DNA of 64,000 nucleotides from CAVSUZ01 sp963795415 (lineage in GTDB: Bacteria > Pseudomonadota > Alphaproteobacteria > Acetobacterales > Acetobacteraceae), in the NCBI GenBank assembly GCA_963795415.1, contig CAWCHQ010000001.1, forward strand, positions 1,922,001-1,986,000, written 5' to 3'. The position numbers and the translations under genes are program-made. The notes beneath the pieces were generated by a model that was given only the letters and a program-made list of their open reading frames with translations, searched no databases and had not been told where the DNA came from. Every line of letters begins with the position of its first letter. Position 1 is the first letter of the stretch. Shown here piece after piece: positions 17,388-26,848 of this stretch.

Positions 17388-18651
17388 CTATCCCGCAATC
17401 CGCTCGATATCCGCCCCGCACGCCGAAAGCTTCTGCTCGAGCGCCTCGTAGCCCCGGTCGAGGTGGTACACGCGGTTCACGATCGTCTCGCCCTGCGCCG
17501 CCAGCCCTGCCAGCACCAGCGAGACCGAGGCGCGCAGATCCGTTGCCATCACCGGCGCCCCGGATAAAGACGGCACGCCGCGGATGATCGCGGATGCGCC
17601 ATGCACGTTGATCCGCCCGCCCATCCGGTTGAGTTCGGGCACGTGCATGAAACGGTTTTCAAAGATCGTTTCTGTTACCATCGCAGCGCCTTCGGCCACC
17701 GACATCAGCGCCATGAACTGTGCCTGCATGTCGGTTGGGAAGCCGGGATAGGGCTCGGTCATCACATCGGTTCCGTGCAGCCCGTTCAGCCGCCGCACCA
17801 TCAGCCCATCCTGCTCTTCGGTTATTTCCGCGCCGGCCTCACGCAGGATTCGCACCACCGCGCCGAGATATTCCAGCCGGGCGTGCCGCAGCAGCAATTC
17901 GCCGCCGGTAACCGCCGCGGCGCAGGCATAGGTGCCCGTCTCGATCCGATCCGGCAGGATCGCGTGTTCCGCGCCATGCAGCCGGTCCACGCCCTCGATC
18001 ACCAGCCGGTCAGTTCCGATGCCTTCGATATGGGCGCCCATCCTGACCAGGCAGGCGGCGAGGTCGCCGATCTCAGGCTCCCGCGCCGCGTTGGCCAGCG
18101 TGGTCACACCGTCAGCGAGCGTTGCCGCCATCAGCAGGTTTTCGGTCGCACCGACCGAAACGAAGGGGAAGACGATGGTTGCGCCGCGCAACCGGCCCTG
18201 CACGCCAGCATGGATGTAGCCGGAATCCAGCGAGATGTGCGCACCCATCTGCTCCAGCCCCTTCAGGTGCAGATCCACCGGCCGGGTCCCGATGGCGCAG
18301 CCGCCCGGCAAGGAAACCCGCGCCTCGCCGGTGCGGGCCAGCAGCGGTCCGAGTACCAGCACGGATGCGCGCATCTTGCGCACGATGTCGTAGGGCGCCT
18401 CGGTGTTGGTGATCCGCCCACCCAACCAAAGGGTGCGCCGGTTCTCCCCGACATGCTCCACCAGGATCCCGTGCTGCGACAGCAGCGCGCCCATCGTGTA
18501 GATATCTGCGAGCTGCGGCACGTTCCCCAGCACCAGTCGTTCCTCGGTCAGCAGCCCGGCTGCCATCAGAGGCAGCGCTGCGTTCTTGGCCCCACCGATT
18601 CGAAATTGAGCCCGACAGTGGCCGGCCGCCGCGGATGCGGATCCTGTCCAT
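17388..18651 (-). CDS. murA: UDP-N-acetylglucosamine 1-carboxyvinyltransferase, frameshifted as sequenced
   Basis: MurA transfers enolpyruvate to UDP-GlcNAc, the first committed step of peptidoglycan synthesis. The true N-terminus 'MDRIRIRGGRPLSGSIS' starts at 18651 in one frame and continues as 'IGGAKNAALPLMAAGLL' in another; removing one A from the AA near 18600 restores a normal 420-residue protein. Other signatures are 'MRASVLVLGPLLAR', 'SLPGGCAIGTRPVDLHL' (the catalytic Cys loop) and 'DLRASVSLVLAGLAAQG'. The longer upstream frame to 18896 is spurious and overlaps dcd. It lies 3 bases downstream of dcd. As an essential gene, the break is more likely an error than loss, unless a second murA exists. 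Confidence 0.92.
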
Positions 18652-18654
18652 CGC

Positions 18655-19209
18655 TTACAACCTTGGGAGCGCAACGCCGCGCTGGCGCATGTATTTCCCC
18701 GACTTATCGGCATAGCTGATTTCACAGGGCTCGTTTCCTCGCAGGAACAGAAACTGACATATGCCCTCGTTCGCATGGATCTTGGCGGGCAGGGGTGTCG
18801 TGTTGCTGATTTCGATCGTAACCTGCCCTTCCCAGTCAGGTTCCAGCGGAGTGACGTTGACGATGATGCCGCACCGTGCGTAGGTCGATTTGCCAAGGCA
18901 AATCACCAGAATGTCGCGGGGAATGCGGAAATACTCCATCGTATGGCCCAGGGCGAAGCTGTTTGGCGGGATGATGCAGGTATCCGTCTCCCGGTCCACG
19001 AAGCTTGTCGGCGAAAACGCCTTCGGGTCGATCACCGCCGAGTCGATGTTGGTGAAGATCTTGAACTCATTGGCGATCCGCGCGTCATAGCCGTAACTGG
19101 AAAGCCCGTAGCTGATCACTCCGTCGCGCTTCTGCGCCTCCACGAACGGGTCAATCATCCCATGCTCCAGCGCCATCCGGCGGATCCAGCGATCGGACAT
19201 CACGGCCAT
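18655..19209 (-). CDS. dcd: dCTP deaminase
   Basis: Deaminates dCTP to dUTP, feeding dTMP synthesis. The 184-residue length is standard. Motifs include 'RIANEFKIFTN', 'FALGHTMEYFRIPRDILVICLGKSTYARCGI' with the SxxxRxG catalytic segment, 'NVTPLEPDWEGQVTIEISNTTPLPAKIHANEGICQF' containing the catalytic Glu (in 'GQVTIEISN'), and the C-terminal 'YADKSGKYMRQRG' that closes over the triphosphate. The start chosen is the ATG of 'MAVMSDRWIRRMA'; an in-frame TTG lies four codons upstream. It is followed by murA on the same strand. Confidence 0.95.
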   Translation of the reverse strand: MAVMSDRWIRRMALEHGMIDPFVEAQKRDGVISYGLSSYGYDARIANEFKIFTNIDSAVIDPKAFSPTSFVDRETDTCIIPPNSFALGHTMEYFRIPRDILVICLGKSTYARCGIIVNVTPLEPDWEGQVTIEISNTTPLPAKIHANEGICQFLFLRGNEPCEISYADKSGKYMRQRGVALPRL

Positions 19210-19242
19210 TTTGGGCGGCAACTCCAGAGAACGGCGAGCGGT

Positions 19243-19428
19243 CTAGCGGCGAGGTTTAGCGCGTGCAATCGATTCGGGCGAAGAAGCTGCGTCGCTGTGC
19301 TGTTCCTGCACGTGCCTGGCGGTTTCATCCGCCGACTTTTTTTCCTCGCGTGCGCGCAGCTGCGCCTTCCGCTTCACAAGATTTGCGCGCAACGCCTCGG
19401 CTTCCCGCGAGTGGCGATCGCTGGCCAC
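19243..19428 (-). CDS. small charged hypothetical protein
   Basis: A 61-residue, Arg/Lys/Glu-rich helical protein starting at GTG one base after the stop of the inositol-monophosphatase-family gene. The core 'SREAEALRANLVKRKAQLRAREE' looks like a single amphipathic helix. I recall similar short Arg-rich 'RANLxRRKAQ' proteins encoded near murA in related bacteria, but the function is unknown. The tight spacing suggests translation coupled to the upstream gene. Confidence 0.55.
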   Translation of the reverse strand: MASDRHSREAEALRANLVKRKAQLRAREEKKSADETARHVQEQHSDAASSPESIARAKPRR

Positions 19429-19429
19429 G

Positions 19430-20257
19430 CTATGGTTCCAGCAGCGCCTGCCGCAGCGCCTCCCAACTCGCCCGGTCCGGCGCGCAAATAAGGCCGCGTG
19501 TGACCCGGCTCGGCGCGTAGGGCGTGCCGTCGAAATGCGCGGAATACCCGCCGGCCTCCCGGTGCAGCAGCCAGCCGGGCGCGTGGTCCCATGGCAGCAG
19601 TCGGTGATACAGCAGGAAGTGGCAGTGTCCGCCGGCTGCGACGCGGTATTCGTGCGCGGCACAACGATAATTCCAGGTGGCCGCGAAACGCGGCAAGTTG
19701 CCGCAGACCGTGCTGCGGAGGGGCTCCGGCAGGAACTGCCATGAAACCAGTCCCGTCATGTCACCCGGCGCCGCTGCTTCCGCCGCGCGGAGGTCGGCCC
19801 GCACGCCGTCCGAACGCTCGATCCATGCGCCCTCGCCCCGCAAGGCGAGCGCCGTATCGTCGCCCAGCGGATCATGTATCGCAGACAAGACGACCTCTCC
19901 CCGGACGATCGCCGCAGCCATCATGCCGAACAGCGGCACGCCGGAAGCGTAGTTGTACGTTCCATCGATCGGATCGAGCACAAGCGCCAACTCGGCCTCG
20001 GCGAGCCGGTCCAGCAGGCCAGGATCGACCGCTGCCGCCTCCTCACCCACGATCAGCGCGCTGCGGAAGCGGGCCGCCAATAAAGGCATCAGCATGCGCT
20101 CGGCTGCTTCATCTGCATCCGTTACCAAATCGAGCGGGCCGGCCTTGGTACGAACCGCTCCCGTCCCCAACCGGCGGAAGCGCGGCATCACCTCCGCACT
20201 GGCCGCCTGGCGAAGGATATCGGCCAAGTCGGTGGCATCGCGGGCCGAAAACTTCAA
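19430..20257 (-). CDS. inositol monophosphatase family protein
   Basis: A 275-residue Mg-dependent, Li-sensitive type phosphatase. Metal/substrate motifs are 'GPLDLVTDADEAAER', 'LIVGEEAAAVD', 'LVLDPIDGTYNYASG' (DPIDGT motif) and 'LLPWDHAPGWLLHREAGG' (WDxAPG motif). The probable start is the TTG overlapping the hflX stop (TTGA), giving 'LKFSARDATDLADIL'; the longer frame to 20365 duplicates hflX sequence. It belongs to the run hfq-hflX-phosphatase-small protein-dcd-murA on the minus strand. The true substrate could be inositol phosphate, histidinol phosphate or PAP; sequence alone does not separate them. Confidence 0.85.
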   Translation of the reverse strand: MKFSARDATDLADILRQAASAEVMPRFRRLGTGAVRTKAGPLDLVTDADEAAERMLMPLLAARFRSALIVGEEAAAVDPGLLDRLAEAELALVLDPIDGTYNYASGVPLFGMMAAAIVRGEVVLSAIHDPLGDDTALALRGEGAWIERSDGVRADLRAAEAAAPGDMTGLVSWQFLPEPLRSTVCGNLPRFAATWNYRCAAHEYRVAAGGHCHFLLYHRLLPWDHAPGWLLHREAGGYSAHFDGTPYAPSRVTRGLICAPDRASWEALRQALLEP

Positions 20258-21524
20258 AGTCCGCGCTCGAAGCGGGCGCGATCGGCCGGCAGAAGCCGAA
20301 CCGTGACATGGATGGTGGATTCGGCATCCTTCCGGTTCACGATCTCCCCGTGCCGGTACAGCCATGCCAGCCGCGCCCCATCGCCGGGGCGGATGTCGTA
20401 ATCGGCGACCTCCATCGCGGCACCGATCCGCTCATCGATGGCGTCCAGCAGCGCACCCAGCCCTTCGCCCGTCAGGGCCGAAACCGGGATTCCGTCACCA
20501 CGGCAGGCCAGACTCGCCACGCCGCCGAGAAGATCCGCCTTGTTGAGCACCTCGATCGTGCACGACCGCCAGTCTGGATCCAGCGCCCCATCCTTCGCCA
20601 TACCATCCAGCACCGCCATCACATCGACTTTCTGTGCGGCGCTGTCCGGATGCGCCGCATCCCGCACATGCAGCATGACGTCGGCTTCCGCGACCTCTTC
20701 CAGTGTCGCGCGGAAAGCCGCGATCAGCTCGGTCGGCAGATCACTAATAAACCCACCGTGTCCGACAGGATCGCCCGCCGCCCGGAGGGCAGGCGGAGAT
20801 TCCGCATCGTCGGGTCCAGCGTGGCGAATAGCTGGTCCCGCGCGGTCACCTCGGCGCCTGTCAGCGCGTTGAACAGCGTCGATTTGCCGGCGTTTGTGTA
20901 TCCCACCAGCGCGACGACCGGGAACGGCACCCGCCGCCTCGCGCTTCGGTGCAATCCCCGCGTCCGGCGCACCCGCTCCAGCTCGCGTTTCAGCTTGAAG
21001 ATGCGCTCGCCGATCAGCCGGCGGTCCGCCTCGATCTGCGTCTCACCCGGCCCGCCCAGGAAGCCAAAGCCGCCGCGTTGACGCTCGAGGTGGGTCCAGG
21101 ATCGCACCAGCCGCGAGCGCTGATACTCCAGATGCGCAAGCTCCACCTGCAGGGCGCCTTCGCGCGTGACCGCCCGCTCGCCGAAGATGTCCAGGATCAG
21201 CCCGGTCCGGTCGATGACCTTGCAGTTCCAGGCCCGTTCCAGATTGCGCTGCTGCACCGGGCTGAGCGCGGAGTCGACAATGGCGACAGTCACGTGGGTG
21301 CCGGCCAGGGCCGCCGCCTGGGCGCTCGCCTGGCCCTCGCCCAGCAGGGTCGCGGGACGCCGGTGCCGCAACGGCAGGATCGCCGTGTGCACGACAACCA
21401 AATCGATCGAGGCAGCCAGGCCCACGGCTTCGGCAAGACGCGCCTCTGCCGCGCGGGGTTGGTCGCCGGAGGGCTTCTCCCACGGCAGGATGACCGCCGC
21501 GCGGACGGGCGCGTTGTTGCTCAA
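20254..21524 (-). CDS. hflX: GTPase HflX, frameshifted as sequenced
   Basis: A ribosome-associated GTPase that rescues stalled ribosomes. The N-terminal nucleotide-binding and coiled-coil part ('GFLGGPGETQIEADRRLIGERI') leads into the G domain: G1 'VALVGYTNAGKSTLFN', G2 'FATLDPTMR', G3 'LSDTVG'. After G3 the frame breaks near 20749: GGT TT ATT AGT GAT should read Gly-Phe-Ile-Ser-Asp, so one base is missing. The continuation has 'LIAAFRATLEEVAEADVMLHVRD' and G4 'VLNKADLL'. With the base restored the protein is 423 residues, the usual length. The start is a TTG 19 bases after the hfq stop, and the hfq-hflX pair is a classic proteobacterial operon. Confidence 0.93.
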
Positions 21525-21543
21525 CCCATTCGGACGGGCACCC

Positions 21544-21837
21544 TCAATCGGTCGCGGCAGGTGTCATCTCCCGCTGGGCGGGGGCAGGTGCACCGGGTTC
21601 GGCCTTTGTTGCGTCGAACAACTGAATTGGCGCTCCGGGCATCACGGTACTGATCGCATGCTTATACACAAGCTGTGTGTGACCGTCCCGGCGGAGCAGG
21701 ACGGAAAAGTTGTCGAACCAGGTGATGATCCCCTGGAGCTTGACGCCATTTACCAGGAATACGGTAACTGGCGTCTTATTTTTCCGCACATGGTTCAGGA
21801 AAACGTCCTGAACATTCTGCGCTTTCTCATTGGCCAC
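21544..21837 (-). CDS. hfq: RNA chaperone Hfq
   Basis: A 97-residue Sm-like hexameric RNA chaperone. The Sm1 motif is 'QDVFLNHVRKNKTPVTVFLVNGVKLQGIITWFDNFSVLLRR' and the Sm2 motif 'QLVYKHAISTV', with the Hfq-specific YKHA. The C-terminal tail of about 25 residues is Ala/Pro-rich. It starts at GTG with AAGGA about 9 bases upstream. First gene of the hfq-hflX run. Confidence 0.97.
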   Translation of the reverse strand: MANEKAQNVQDVFLNHVRKNKTPVTVFLVNGVKLQGIITWFDNFSVLLRRDGHTQLVYKHAISTVMPGAPIQLFDATKAEPGAPAPAQREMTPAATD

Positions 21838-21924
21838 GGCATTTATCCTTCTTTTGGGACTTGTGGCATTGAACCGCTCTCCCGGCGGCAGCCAGGATCA
21901 GAACAGTTTAACAGCGCCGACCTC

Positions 21925-22569
21925 TCAGGCAAGGGCACGAAGGCGTGTAGCCAGATCCAGGGCCGAGGGGTAATGGAGGTCCGGTGCGGCGCGTTCAATG
22001 CCGCCGTCGTGCAGCGCATTTCCAATGAGCACGGCTGTGACGCCCGCCGCGCGCGCGGTTTGCATATCAAGCGCCGTATCGCCCAGGTACCAGACATCAG
22101 TTGCCGACTTTGCGTCCAATCGCTTCATCGCCAGCAGGATCGGCGCTGGATCGGGCTTGTCGGCAGCCGCATCACCCGCACCTATTACGATACCGAAATG
22201 GCGCGACCAGCCGAGATGCGCGACCTCCGCCCGCAGAAATCGTCCGGTCTTATTGGAGACAACACCCTGCTTCCGCCCGGCGCCTGCCGCCAGCACGTCC
22301 GATATTCCCGGCATGGGCGTGACATGGTGCAGATGTTCGCGCTGGAGCGTCGCGTAGAATATGTCGCGAGCTCTTTCCCATGCATCACCGAACATGATCG
22401 GAAAGCTCTCCCGCAAGGACATGCGCACGCGCGCCCGCGTTTCGCTGACAGTCCATCGTGGCAGCCCAAAGGCATCGAACGTCGCATTCAGCGCCGCCGT
22501 GACGCCCGCCCAGGCATCGACCAGCGTGTTGTCCCAGTCGTAGAGAAGCACGGCGGGGGCTGAGCTCAA
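21925..22569 (-). CDS. HAD-family phosphatase (Gph-like)
   Basis: A 214-residue haloacid dehalogenase-type hydrolase. Motif I 'LLYDWDNTLVDA' has the DxDxT nucleophile, motif II Ser/Thr is in 'GVVSNKTGRFLRAE', motif III Lys in 'ADKPDPAPIL' and motif IV in 'VWYLGDTALDMQTARAAG'. The helical cap between motifs I and II is of the C1 type, as in phosphoglycolate phosphatase. The start is TTG; the gene is divergent from the flavin oxidoreductase with about 30 bases between starts. It lies upstream of hfq on the same strand but 87 bases away. The physiological substrate is uncertain. Confidence 0.85.
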   Translation of the reverse strand: MSSAPAVLLYDWDNTLVDAWAGVTAALNATFDAFGLPRWTVSETRARVRMSLRESFPIMFGDAWERARDIFYATLQREHLHHVTPMPGISDVLAAGAGRKQGVVSNKTGRFLRAEVAHLGWSRHFGIVIGAGDAAADKPDPAPILLAMKRLDAKSATDVWYLGDTALDMQTARAAGVTAVLIGNALHDGGIERAAPDLHYPSALDLATRLRALA

Positions 22570-22601
22570 TATTGATCCTGTCTCGAGAGAAGGGGAAGCG
22601 G

Positions 22602-23858
22602 ATGCAGCGCGAACACAACTGGTCGGACAACTACACCTATCGGGCCGCCCGCATCCACCGGCCGGACACGATTGCTGAGATAAGCCGGCTTGTCAGAAGC
22701 GTGGGCAAGATTCGCGCGATCGCTACGCGCCATAGCTTCAACGCCATTGCAGACACCGATGGGGACCTGCTCGATCTGCGTGGACTTTCCTCTGAACCGG
22801 AGATCGACCGCGAGCAGCGGACCGCCAGCGTCGCCGCCGGCACGCCATACGGAATGCTTGCCCGGGCGCTGCAGACGCAAGGATATGCCCTGCACAACAT
22901 GGGCTCGCTGCCGCACATATCGGTCGCCGGCGCGATCTCCACCGGAACGCACGGCTCCGGCGATAAGAACGCCAATCTTTCCTCGGCCGTCGCCGCACTG
23001 GAATTTGTTACCGCGACCGGCGATCTGATCCAGGTCCGTCGCGGCGACGATAGCTTCAACGGGATGGTAATCGGGCTTGGCGCGTTCGGCATCATCACGC
23101 GCGTCACGCTCGACATCCAGCCAAGCTTCGACATACGCCAGGACGCGTTTGCGGGCCTGCCGTGGGCGACGGTTCTTGCAAATCTGGAGCGGGTGATGGG
23201 TGCGGCCTACAGCGTCAGCATCATGACCCGCTGGTCCGGCGATACGGCTGACCGGCTGTGGTTGAAGACGCGGCTTTCCGACGGATTGCCGCTGGAAGTG
23301 ACGGCGGAGCATCTCGGCGCGAAGGCCAGCGCGCATGCGAGTGCTTCGGGGCGCGATCATGTCGGCACGGGCCTCACGCAGTTCGGCGTGCCCGGGCCAT
23401 GGAGCGAGCTCCTGTGCCATTTCCGGCCTGACTGCGAGCCGGGCGAAGTCGCGCAAATTCAAAGCGAGTACATGATCCCGCGCGACCGGGCCATTACAGC
23501 CATTACCCGCCTGCGCGCAATCGGCGATCGTATCGACCGATGCCTGCTGATGGGGGAAATTCGCACGATGGCGGCGGATGAATTGTGGCTCAGCCCGTCT
23601 TACGGGCACGATACGGTCGGGCTGCATTTCACCTGGAAACGCGAAGCGGGTGCGGTCGACGAAATTACGGCTGAAATGGAAGAGCTGCTTTTGCCGCTCG
23701 GTGCACGCCCGCACTGGGGCAAGCTGATCCACGCGCCGGCGGGCCGGCTGGCGCCGTTGTATCCCCGGATGGCGGAGTTCCGGGCGCTGGCGGACGTGCA
23801 CGACCCTGGGGGAAAATTCCGCAACGCATTCCTCGACTACCACGTGTTCGGGTCGTGA
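22602..23858 (+). CDS. FAD-linked alditol oxidase-like protein
   Basis: A 418-residue flavoprotein of the vanillyl-alcohol oxidase fold. The N-terminal FAD domain has 'IRAIATRHSFNAIAD'; the His in RHSFN is the position covalently attached to FAD in alditol oxidases. 'HISVAGAISTGTHGSG' is the second pyrophosphate-binding stretch. The C-terminal D-arabinono-lactone oxidase/alditol oxidase domain ends with 'RPHWGKLIHAPAG' and 'LADVHDPGGKFRNAFLDYHVFG', typical of xylitol/sorbitol oxidases. It would oxidise a sugar alcohol to the sugar with release of hydrogen peroxide. The start is the ATG of 'MQREHNWSDNY' with AAGGGGA upstream. Confidence 0.87.
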   Translation: MQREHNWSDNYTYRAARIHRPDTIAEISRLVRSVGKIRAIATRHSFNAIADTDGDLLDLRGLSSEPEIDREQRTASVAAGTPYGMLARALQTQGYALHNMGSLPHISVAGAISTGTHGSGDKNANLSSAVAALEFVTATGDLIQVRRGDDSFNGMVIGLGAFGIITRVTLDIQPSFDIRQDAFAGLPWATVLANLERVMGAAYSVSIMTRWSGDTADRLWLKTRLSDGLPLEVTAEHLGAKASAHASASGRDHVGTGLTQFGVPGPWSELLCHFRPDCEPGEVAQIQSEYMIPRDRAITAITRLRAIGDRIDRCLLMGEIRTMAADELWLSPSYGHDTVGLHFTWKREAGAVDEITAEMEELLLPLGARPHWGKLIHAPAGRLAPLYPRMAEFRALADVHDPGGKFRNAFLDYHVFGS

Positions 23859-23880
23859 ATCGTCCGCGACCTGCCGGGCG

Positions 23881-25305
23881 TCATTCGCCCGCGGAATACC
23901 AGTTGCCGTGCAGGCCGAGGGGCACTCGCTGCGGCAGTTTCACCACGGCGACAGGTTCGCCGGCAAAATCGGCTGCATCCAGCACGACGAAGGTTGACTC
24001 CAGAGTCACCGCATCGGTTGCGAACGTAAGCACATAGCCCGCGTCTTCCTCCCCCCGCCCGGCTTTCGGCGCGAACACCGCTTCCCCGATGACCTGTCCG
24101 GGAAACCCATGCACCTCGGCCGTTCCGCGCGAAAGATCGAACCGGAGCAGTTCGTCGAACGCGCCGGGCGCGAGCGCGCTGGAGCGCGATCCGTGGGAGA
24201 AGTATGCATAGCGGGTCGGGCGGCCTTGGCGGCGGTCATCGACGCGGGGGAACTCGGCCGGCCTGTCGTCCAGCATCTCCAGCCGGCAGCTGCCAACGGC
24301 TGGATCGATGCGAGCTTTCGCCACGTATCCGGTGGGATGCGGCAGGTTGGGAACGCCGAAACCGAGATGGCTCCACCAAGGGAAGCACGTGAGGATTTCG
24401 CCCCCTTCCTGCCAGGCATTCGCGTAATGCCAGCACCAGAAGGCGTCGGTTTCGATCCAGCGCACGTTCCTGGACGAACCGCGGCGCGGAATGACGGCGA
24501 TCCGAGTCCCGCGGGCGGGCTCCCATGCCAGCGGACTGCCGCCCTGGACCGCACGCGCCAGATCGAACGTCGCCGGGTTGATCACCAGGATCAGGTAGTC
24601 CCCGGTGACCATGAAATCGTGGATCATGTAACCACGATCAATCTCGGCGATGACATCGGGTTCGTGCGTCACCTTGCCGTCCGCGCCGATCGCTGCCCAG
24701 TAGAGGTAGGGCGCTTCCAGGCCGTAGCGGAACAGGATCATCTCGCCTGTAACCGGATCGATTTTGGGATGCGCGCACATGCCAAGCGGCAGGGACCCGC
24801 CAAAATCGCAGCGCCCCACGGTCGCAAGCTGCGCGGTCAGCTCATAGGGCGCGGTCCCTTCCGCGAGCGCAAGGAGGCGGTGCCCATGCTGGATGGTGTT
24901 GATGTCGGGCAGCAGCTTGCTGCCCTCCGGGTCCTGGTCCGCGCCGGCTACGTTCGGGGCCGGGCTGGAGGGTGTCATGATGCCGCCCCACAAGGCTCGT
25001 CCGGCGCGGATTTCCGCCTGCAACCCTTTGGTCAGGACATAGCGGTTGCGGTATCGCGCCTTGCCGTCCTCGAGCCAGACGGCGTGCACCATGGCGTCGC
25101 CGTCCAGCGGATAGGTGTAGCTTCCGAGCGGCGGAAATTTCGGATTGGGGCCGTTGCGCAGATAAACGCCGCGCAGGTCGGGGGGTATGCGGCCGGTGAC
25201 GGGAAGATCCTGGGCATCGATCTCCCGGTCGACGGGGGCAAAGACGCCGCTGAGATATGGGTGGACGGCGGGATCGACCGGCTTCAGGGCCTCGGCACGG
25301 GACAT
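23881..25305 (-). CDS. carotenoid cleavage oxygenase family protein
   Basis: A 474-residue seven-bladed propeller non-haem iron enzyme of the RPE65/CCD family, which cleaves carotenoids, stilbenes or related polyenes. The four iron-ligand histidines are visible at about residues 179 ('MCAHPKID'), 229 ('YMIHDFMVT'), 293 ('CWHYANAW') and 466 ('GLHGNWY'). The N-terminal 'LRGVYLRNGPNPKF' and 'PLDGDAMVHAVWL' are strongly family-typical. No signal peptide. It is followed upstream by a membrane-protein gene ending 14 bases before its start, likely the same operon. The substrate cannot be deduced. Confidence 0.92.
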   Translation of the reverse strand: MSRAEALKPVDPAVHPYLSGVFAPVDREIDAQDLPVTGRIPPDLRGVYLRNGPNPKFPPLGSYTYPLDGDAMVHAVWLEDGKARYRNRYVLTKGLQAEIRAGRALWGGIMTPSSPAPNVAGADQDPEGSKLLPDINTIQHGHRLLALAEGTAPYELTAQLATVGRCDFGGSLPLGMCAHPKIDPVTGEMILFRYGLEAPYLYWAAIGADGKVTHEPDVIAEIDRGYMIHDFMVTGDYLILVINPATFDLARAVQGGSPLAWEPARGTRIAVIPRRGSSRNVRWIETDAFWCWHYANAWQEGGEILTCFPWWSHLGFGVPNLPHPTGYVAKARIDPAVGSCRLEMLDDRPAEFPRVDDRRQGRPTRYAYFSHGSRSSALAPGAFDELLRFDLSRGTAEVHGFPGQVIGEAVFAPKAGRGEEDAGYVLTFATDAVTLESTFVVLDAADFAGEPVAVVKLPQRVPLGLHGNWYSAGE

Positions 25306-25319
25306 GAGATGCAGCTTTC

Positions 25320-25904
25320 CTATCGCAGCGCCGGTTGGTTTCCGCCCGGCGCTTCCCGCTGCAGCGATGCGCGGACATGCTTCGGATACCAGGCGGTAAA
25401 CCTGGCCGCGAGCACCAGCGCGGCGATGCCCGCGACCCGGTCTGCCGAGTGCGGAATTGCGGGGGCCAGCATTCTGGTTACATCGGCCAGAACGCCGACC
25501 GCAAAAGCTCCGGCCCAGACCCGGCTTATGCGATAATTGGTGGCGATGAACGCGGGCGCATTCCAGAGATGCTGCGGCGCCTGTTCGCGAGCATATTGCA
25601 AGGTGAACGGGCGCGCGGCGGCGATGGAAGCGAGGACGGTCGCCAGCAGTCCGGCATTGATGATGACGCGGATTGATGCCTCACCCCAGGCGGGATGGAA
25701 GAGACTGTCGATCAGCGCAAGCAAACCGAAGAGGCAGACCTGGCTGGCGTCAAGCAGCTTGACCGAGCGGTGGGAAATGAGTGCGTCAGCCAGAATCGCC
25801 AGGATGGCAACTGCGGCGGCAGCCCACAGGCCGAGGCCGGTTGAATAGAACCCCGCGATGATGGGGAAGAGAATGAGCGGGACGAAGCTGAGCAGGACCC
25901 GCAT
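25320..25904 (-). CDS. membrane protein of unknown function
   Basis: A 194-residue hydrophobic protein with roughly five transmembrane helices ('LLSFVPLILFPIIAGFYSTG', 'LWAAAAVAILAILADAL', 'LFGLLALIDSLF', 'VIINAGLLATVLASIAAA', 'IAALVLAARFTAWY'). No family motif recognised; the overall pattern resembles small intracellular-septation-type or carotenoid-associated membrane proteins, but this is only an impression. It precedes the carotenoid oxygenase by 14 bases, suggesting co-expression. Confidence 0.7.
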   Translation of the reverse strand: MRVLLSFVPLILFPIIAGFYSTGLGLWAAAAVAILAILADALISHRSVKLLDASQVCLFGLLALIDSLFHPAWGEASIRVIINAGLLATVLASIAAARPFTLQYAREQAPQHLWNAPAFIATNYRISRVWAGAFAVGVLADVTRMLAPAIPHSADRVAGIAALVLAARFTAWYPKHVRASLQREAPGGNQPALR

Positions 25905-26119
25905 GTATCAAAATCCGGTTCGTTTTGGTGCGGTGAGCAGGCTAAAGCTTCGGCGGAGCGTTGTCTACAACTCACGGAGCCTGCTGCTGTGGGCAATACC
26001 CGGTGCGACGGAAGAGCCGCCGCTTCCCATGTCCGAATTGGGATCCTCATTTCGTTAGAAACCTTTCGTGGTGCTGGCTGACCATGATGTAGTAAGAATC
26101 AGCTTTCGGCGCACTCCCG

Positions 26120-26737
26120 TTATCCCGGCCTGATCGCATGCGCGGCTTCGAGCCGGCGCAAATTCTCGACCAGCCTTCCCGTGACCAGTCGCATCAGTGA
26201 GACAGCAAAGGCCGGATCCTGATGGAATGCCCGGGTGATCGCCGCGGCGTCGATCCGGTACAGTTCAACATCGGTCAGGCACACAGCCGAGGCAGTCCGC
26301 ATGCCATCCGGCGAGAGCAGCGCGACTTCCCCAAACAGCTGGCCACCGCCGAGTCGAATTTGCAACTCGGGAATGTTCACCTCTCCCTTGTCCAGCAGAT
26401 AGGCGACATCACCCCGGTCGCCCCGCACGAACAGAGTCGTTCCCGCCGGATAGGATTCCGGGCGCAGGCTGCTGCCCAGGACACCCAGATCGAGACCGCC
26501 GCCGCGAGTCGCCTCGATCCTGGCCAGAAGGCGGCGGATCTGGAACAACCGGATGAGGTTCAGCGGCAGCAGGACCGCATGCAGGATCACAACGGGCCAG
26601 AGCTGAAGTGGAACGCCATAGCTGATGAAAGCCACGTTGCTTGCGATTGCCACCCAGCGCAGCGGCAGCATGGTGCGCATGTAGAAGGCAACGAAAACCA
26701 GCGCAGACGCAATATAGCCGAGCATTTCAACCATCAT
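26120..26737 (-). CDS. membrane protein with cyclic-nucleotide-binding-like domain
   Basis: About 205 residues. The N-terminus has three transmembrane helices ('MLGYIASALVFVAFYM', 'VAIASNVAFISYGVPL', 'VVILHAVLLPLNLIRLF'). Residues about 95-190 are a CNMP/Crp-type beta roll: 'SYPAGTTLFVRGDRGDVAYLLDKGEV', 'GGGQLFGEVALLSPDGMRTASAVCLTDVELYRID'. The phosphate-binding cassette FGE(V/I)ALL...RTAS is well preserved, so nucleotide binding is plausible. The start is the first of two adjacent ATGs with GGAGAG 5 bases upstream; an ATG at 26806 lacks a ribosome-binding site. No kinase or channel domain follows, so the output is unknown. Confidence 0.8.
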   Translation of the reverse strand: MMVEMLGYIASALVFVAFYMRTMLPLRWVAIASNVAFISYGVPLQLWPVVILHAVLLPLNLIRLFQIRRLLARIEATRGGGLDLGVLGSSLRPESYPAGTTLFVRGDRGDVAYLLDKGEVNIPELQIRLGGGQLFGEVALLSPDGMRTASAVCLTDVELYRIDAAAITRAFHQDPAFAVSLMRLVTGRLVENLRRLEAAHAIRPG

Positions 26738-26848
26738 TCTGCTCTCCGCGACGGCCGGCGCGGTCCGCAGGTCCCGCCGCCCTATCTTGTGCGGCAGGCG
26801 CGACATGTCGGATAGCTAGCGGCCAGACAGCACCAGCGAAAGTCACCC

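Noticed and set aside
17601..18719. 372-residue plus-strand frame opposite murA
   Set aside because: Shadow of murA, His/Gln/Arg-rich with no recognisable domain.
22566..23843. 425-residue minus-strand frame opposite the alditol oxidase
   Set aside because: It is a shadow frame with Arg/Pro/His-rich composition; the plus-strand protein has clear FAD motifs.
24109..25536. 475-residue plus-strand frame opposite the carotenoid oxygenase
   Set aside because: Antisense shadow; the minus-strand protein has all four iron-ligand histidines.
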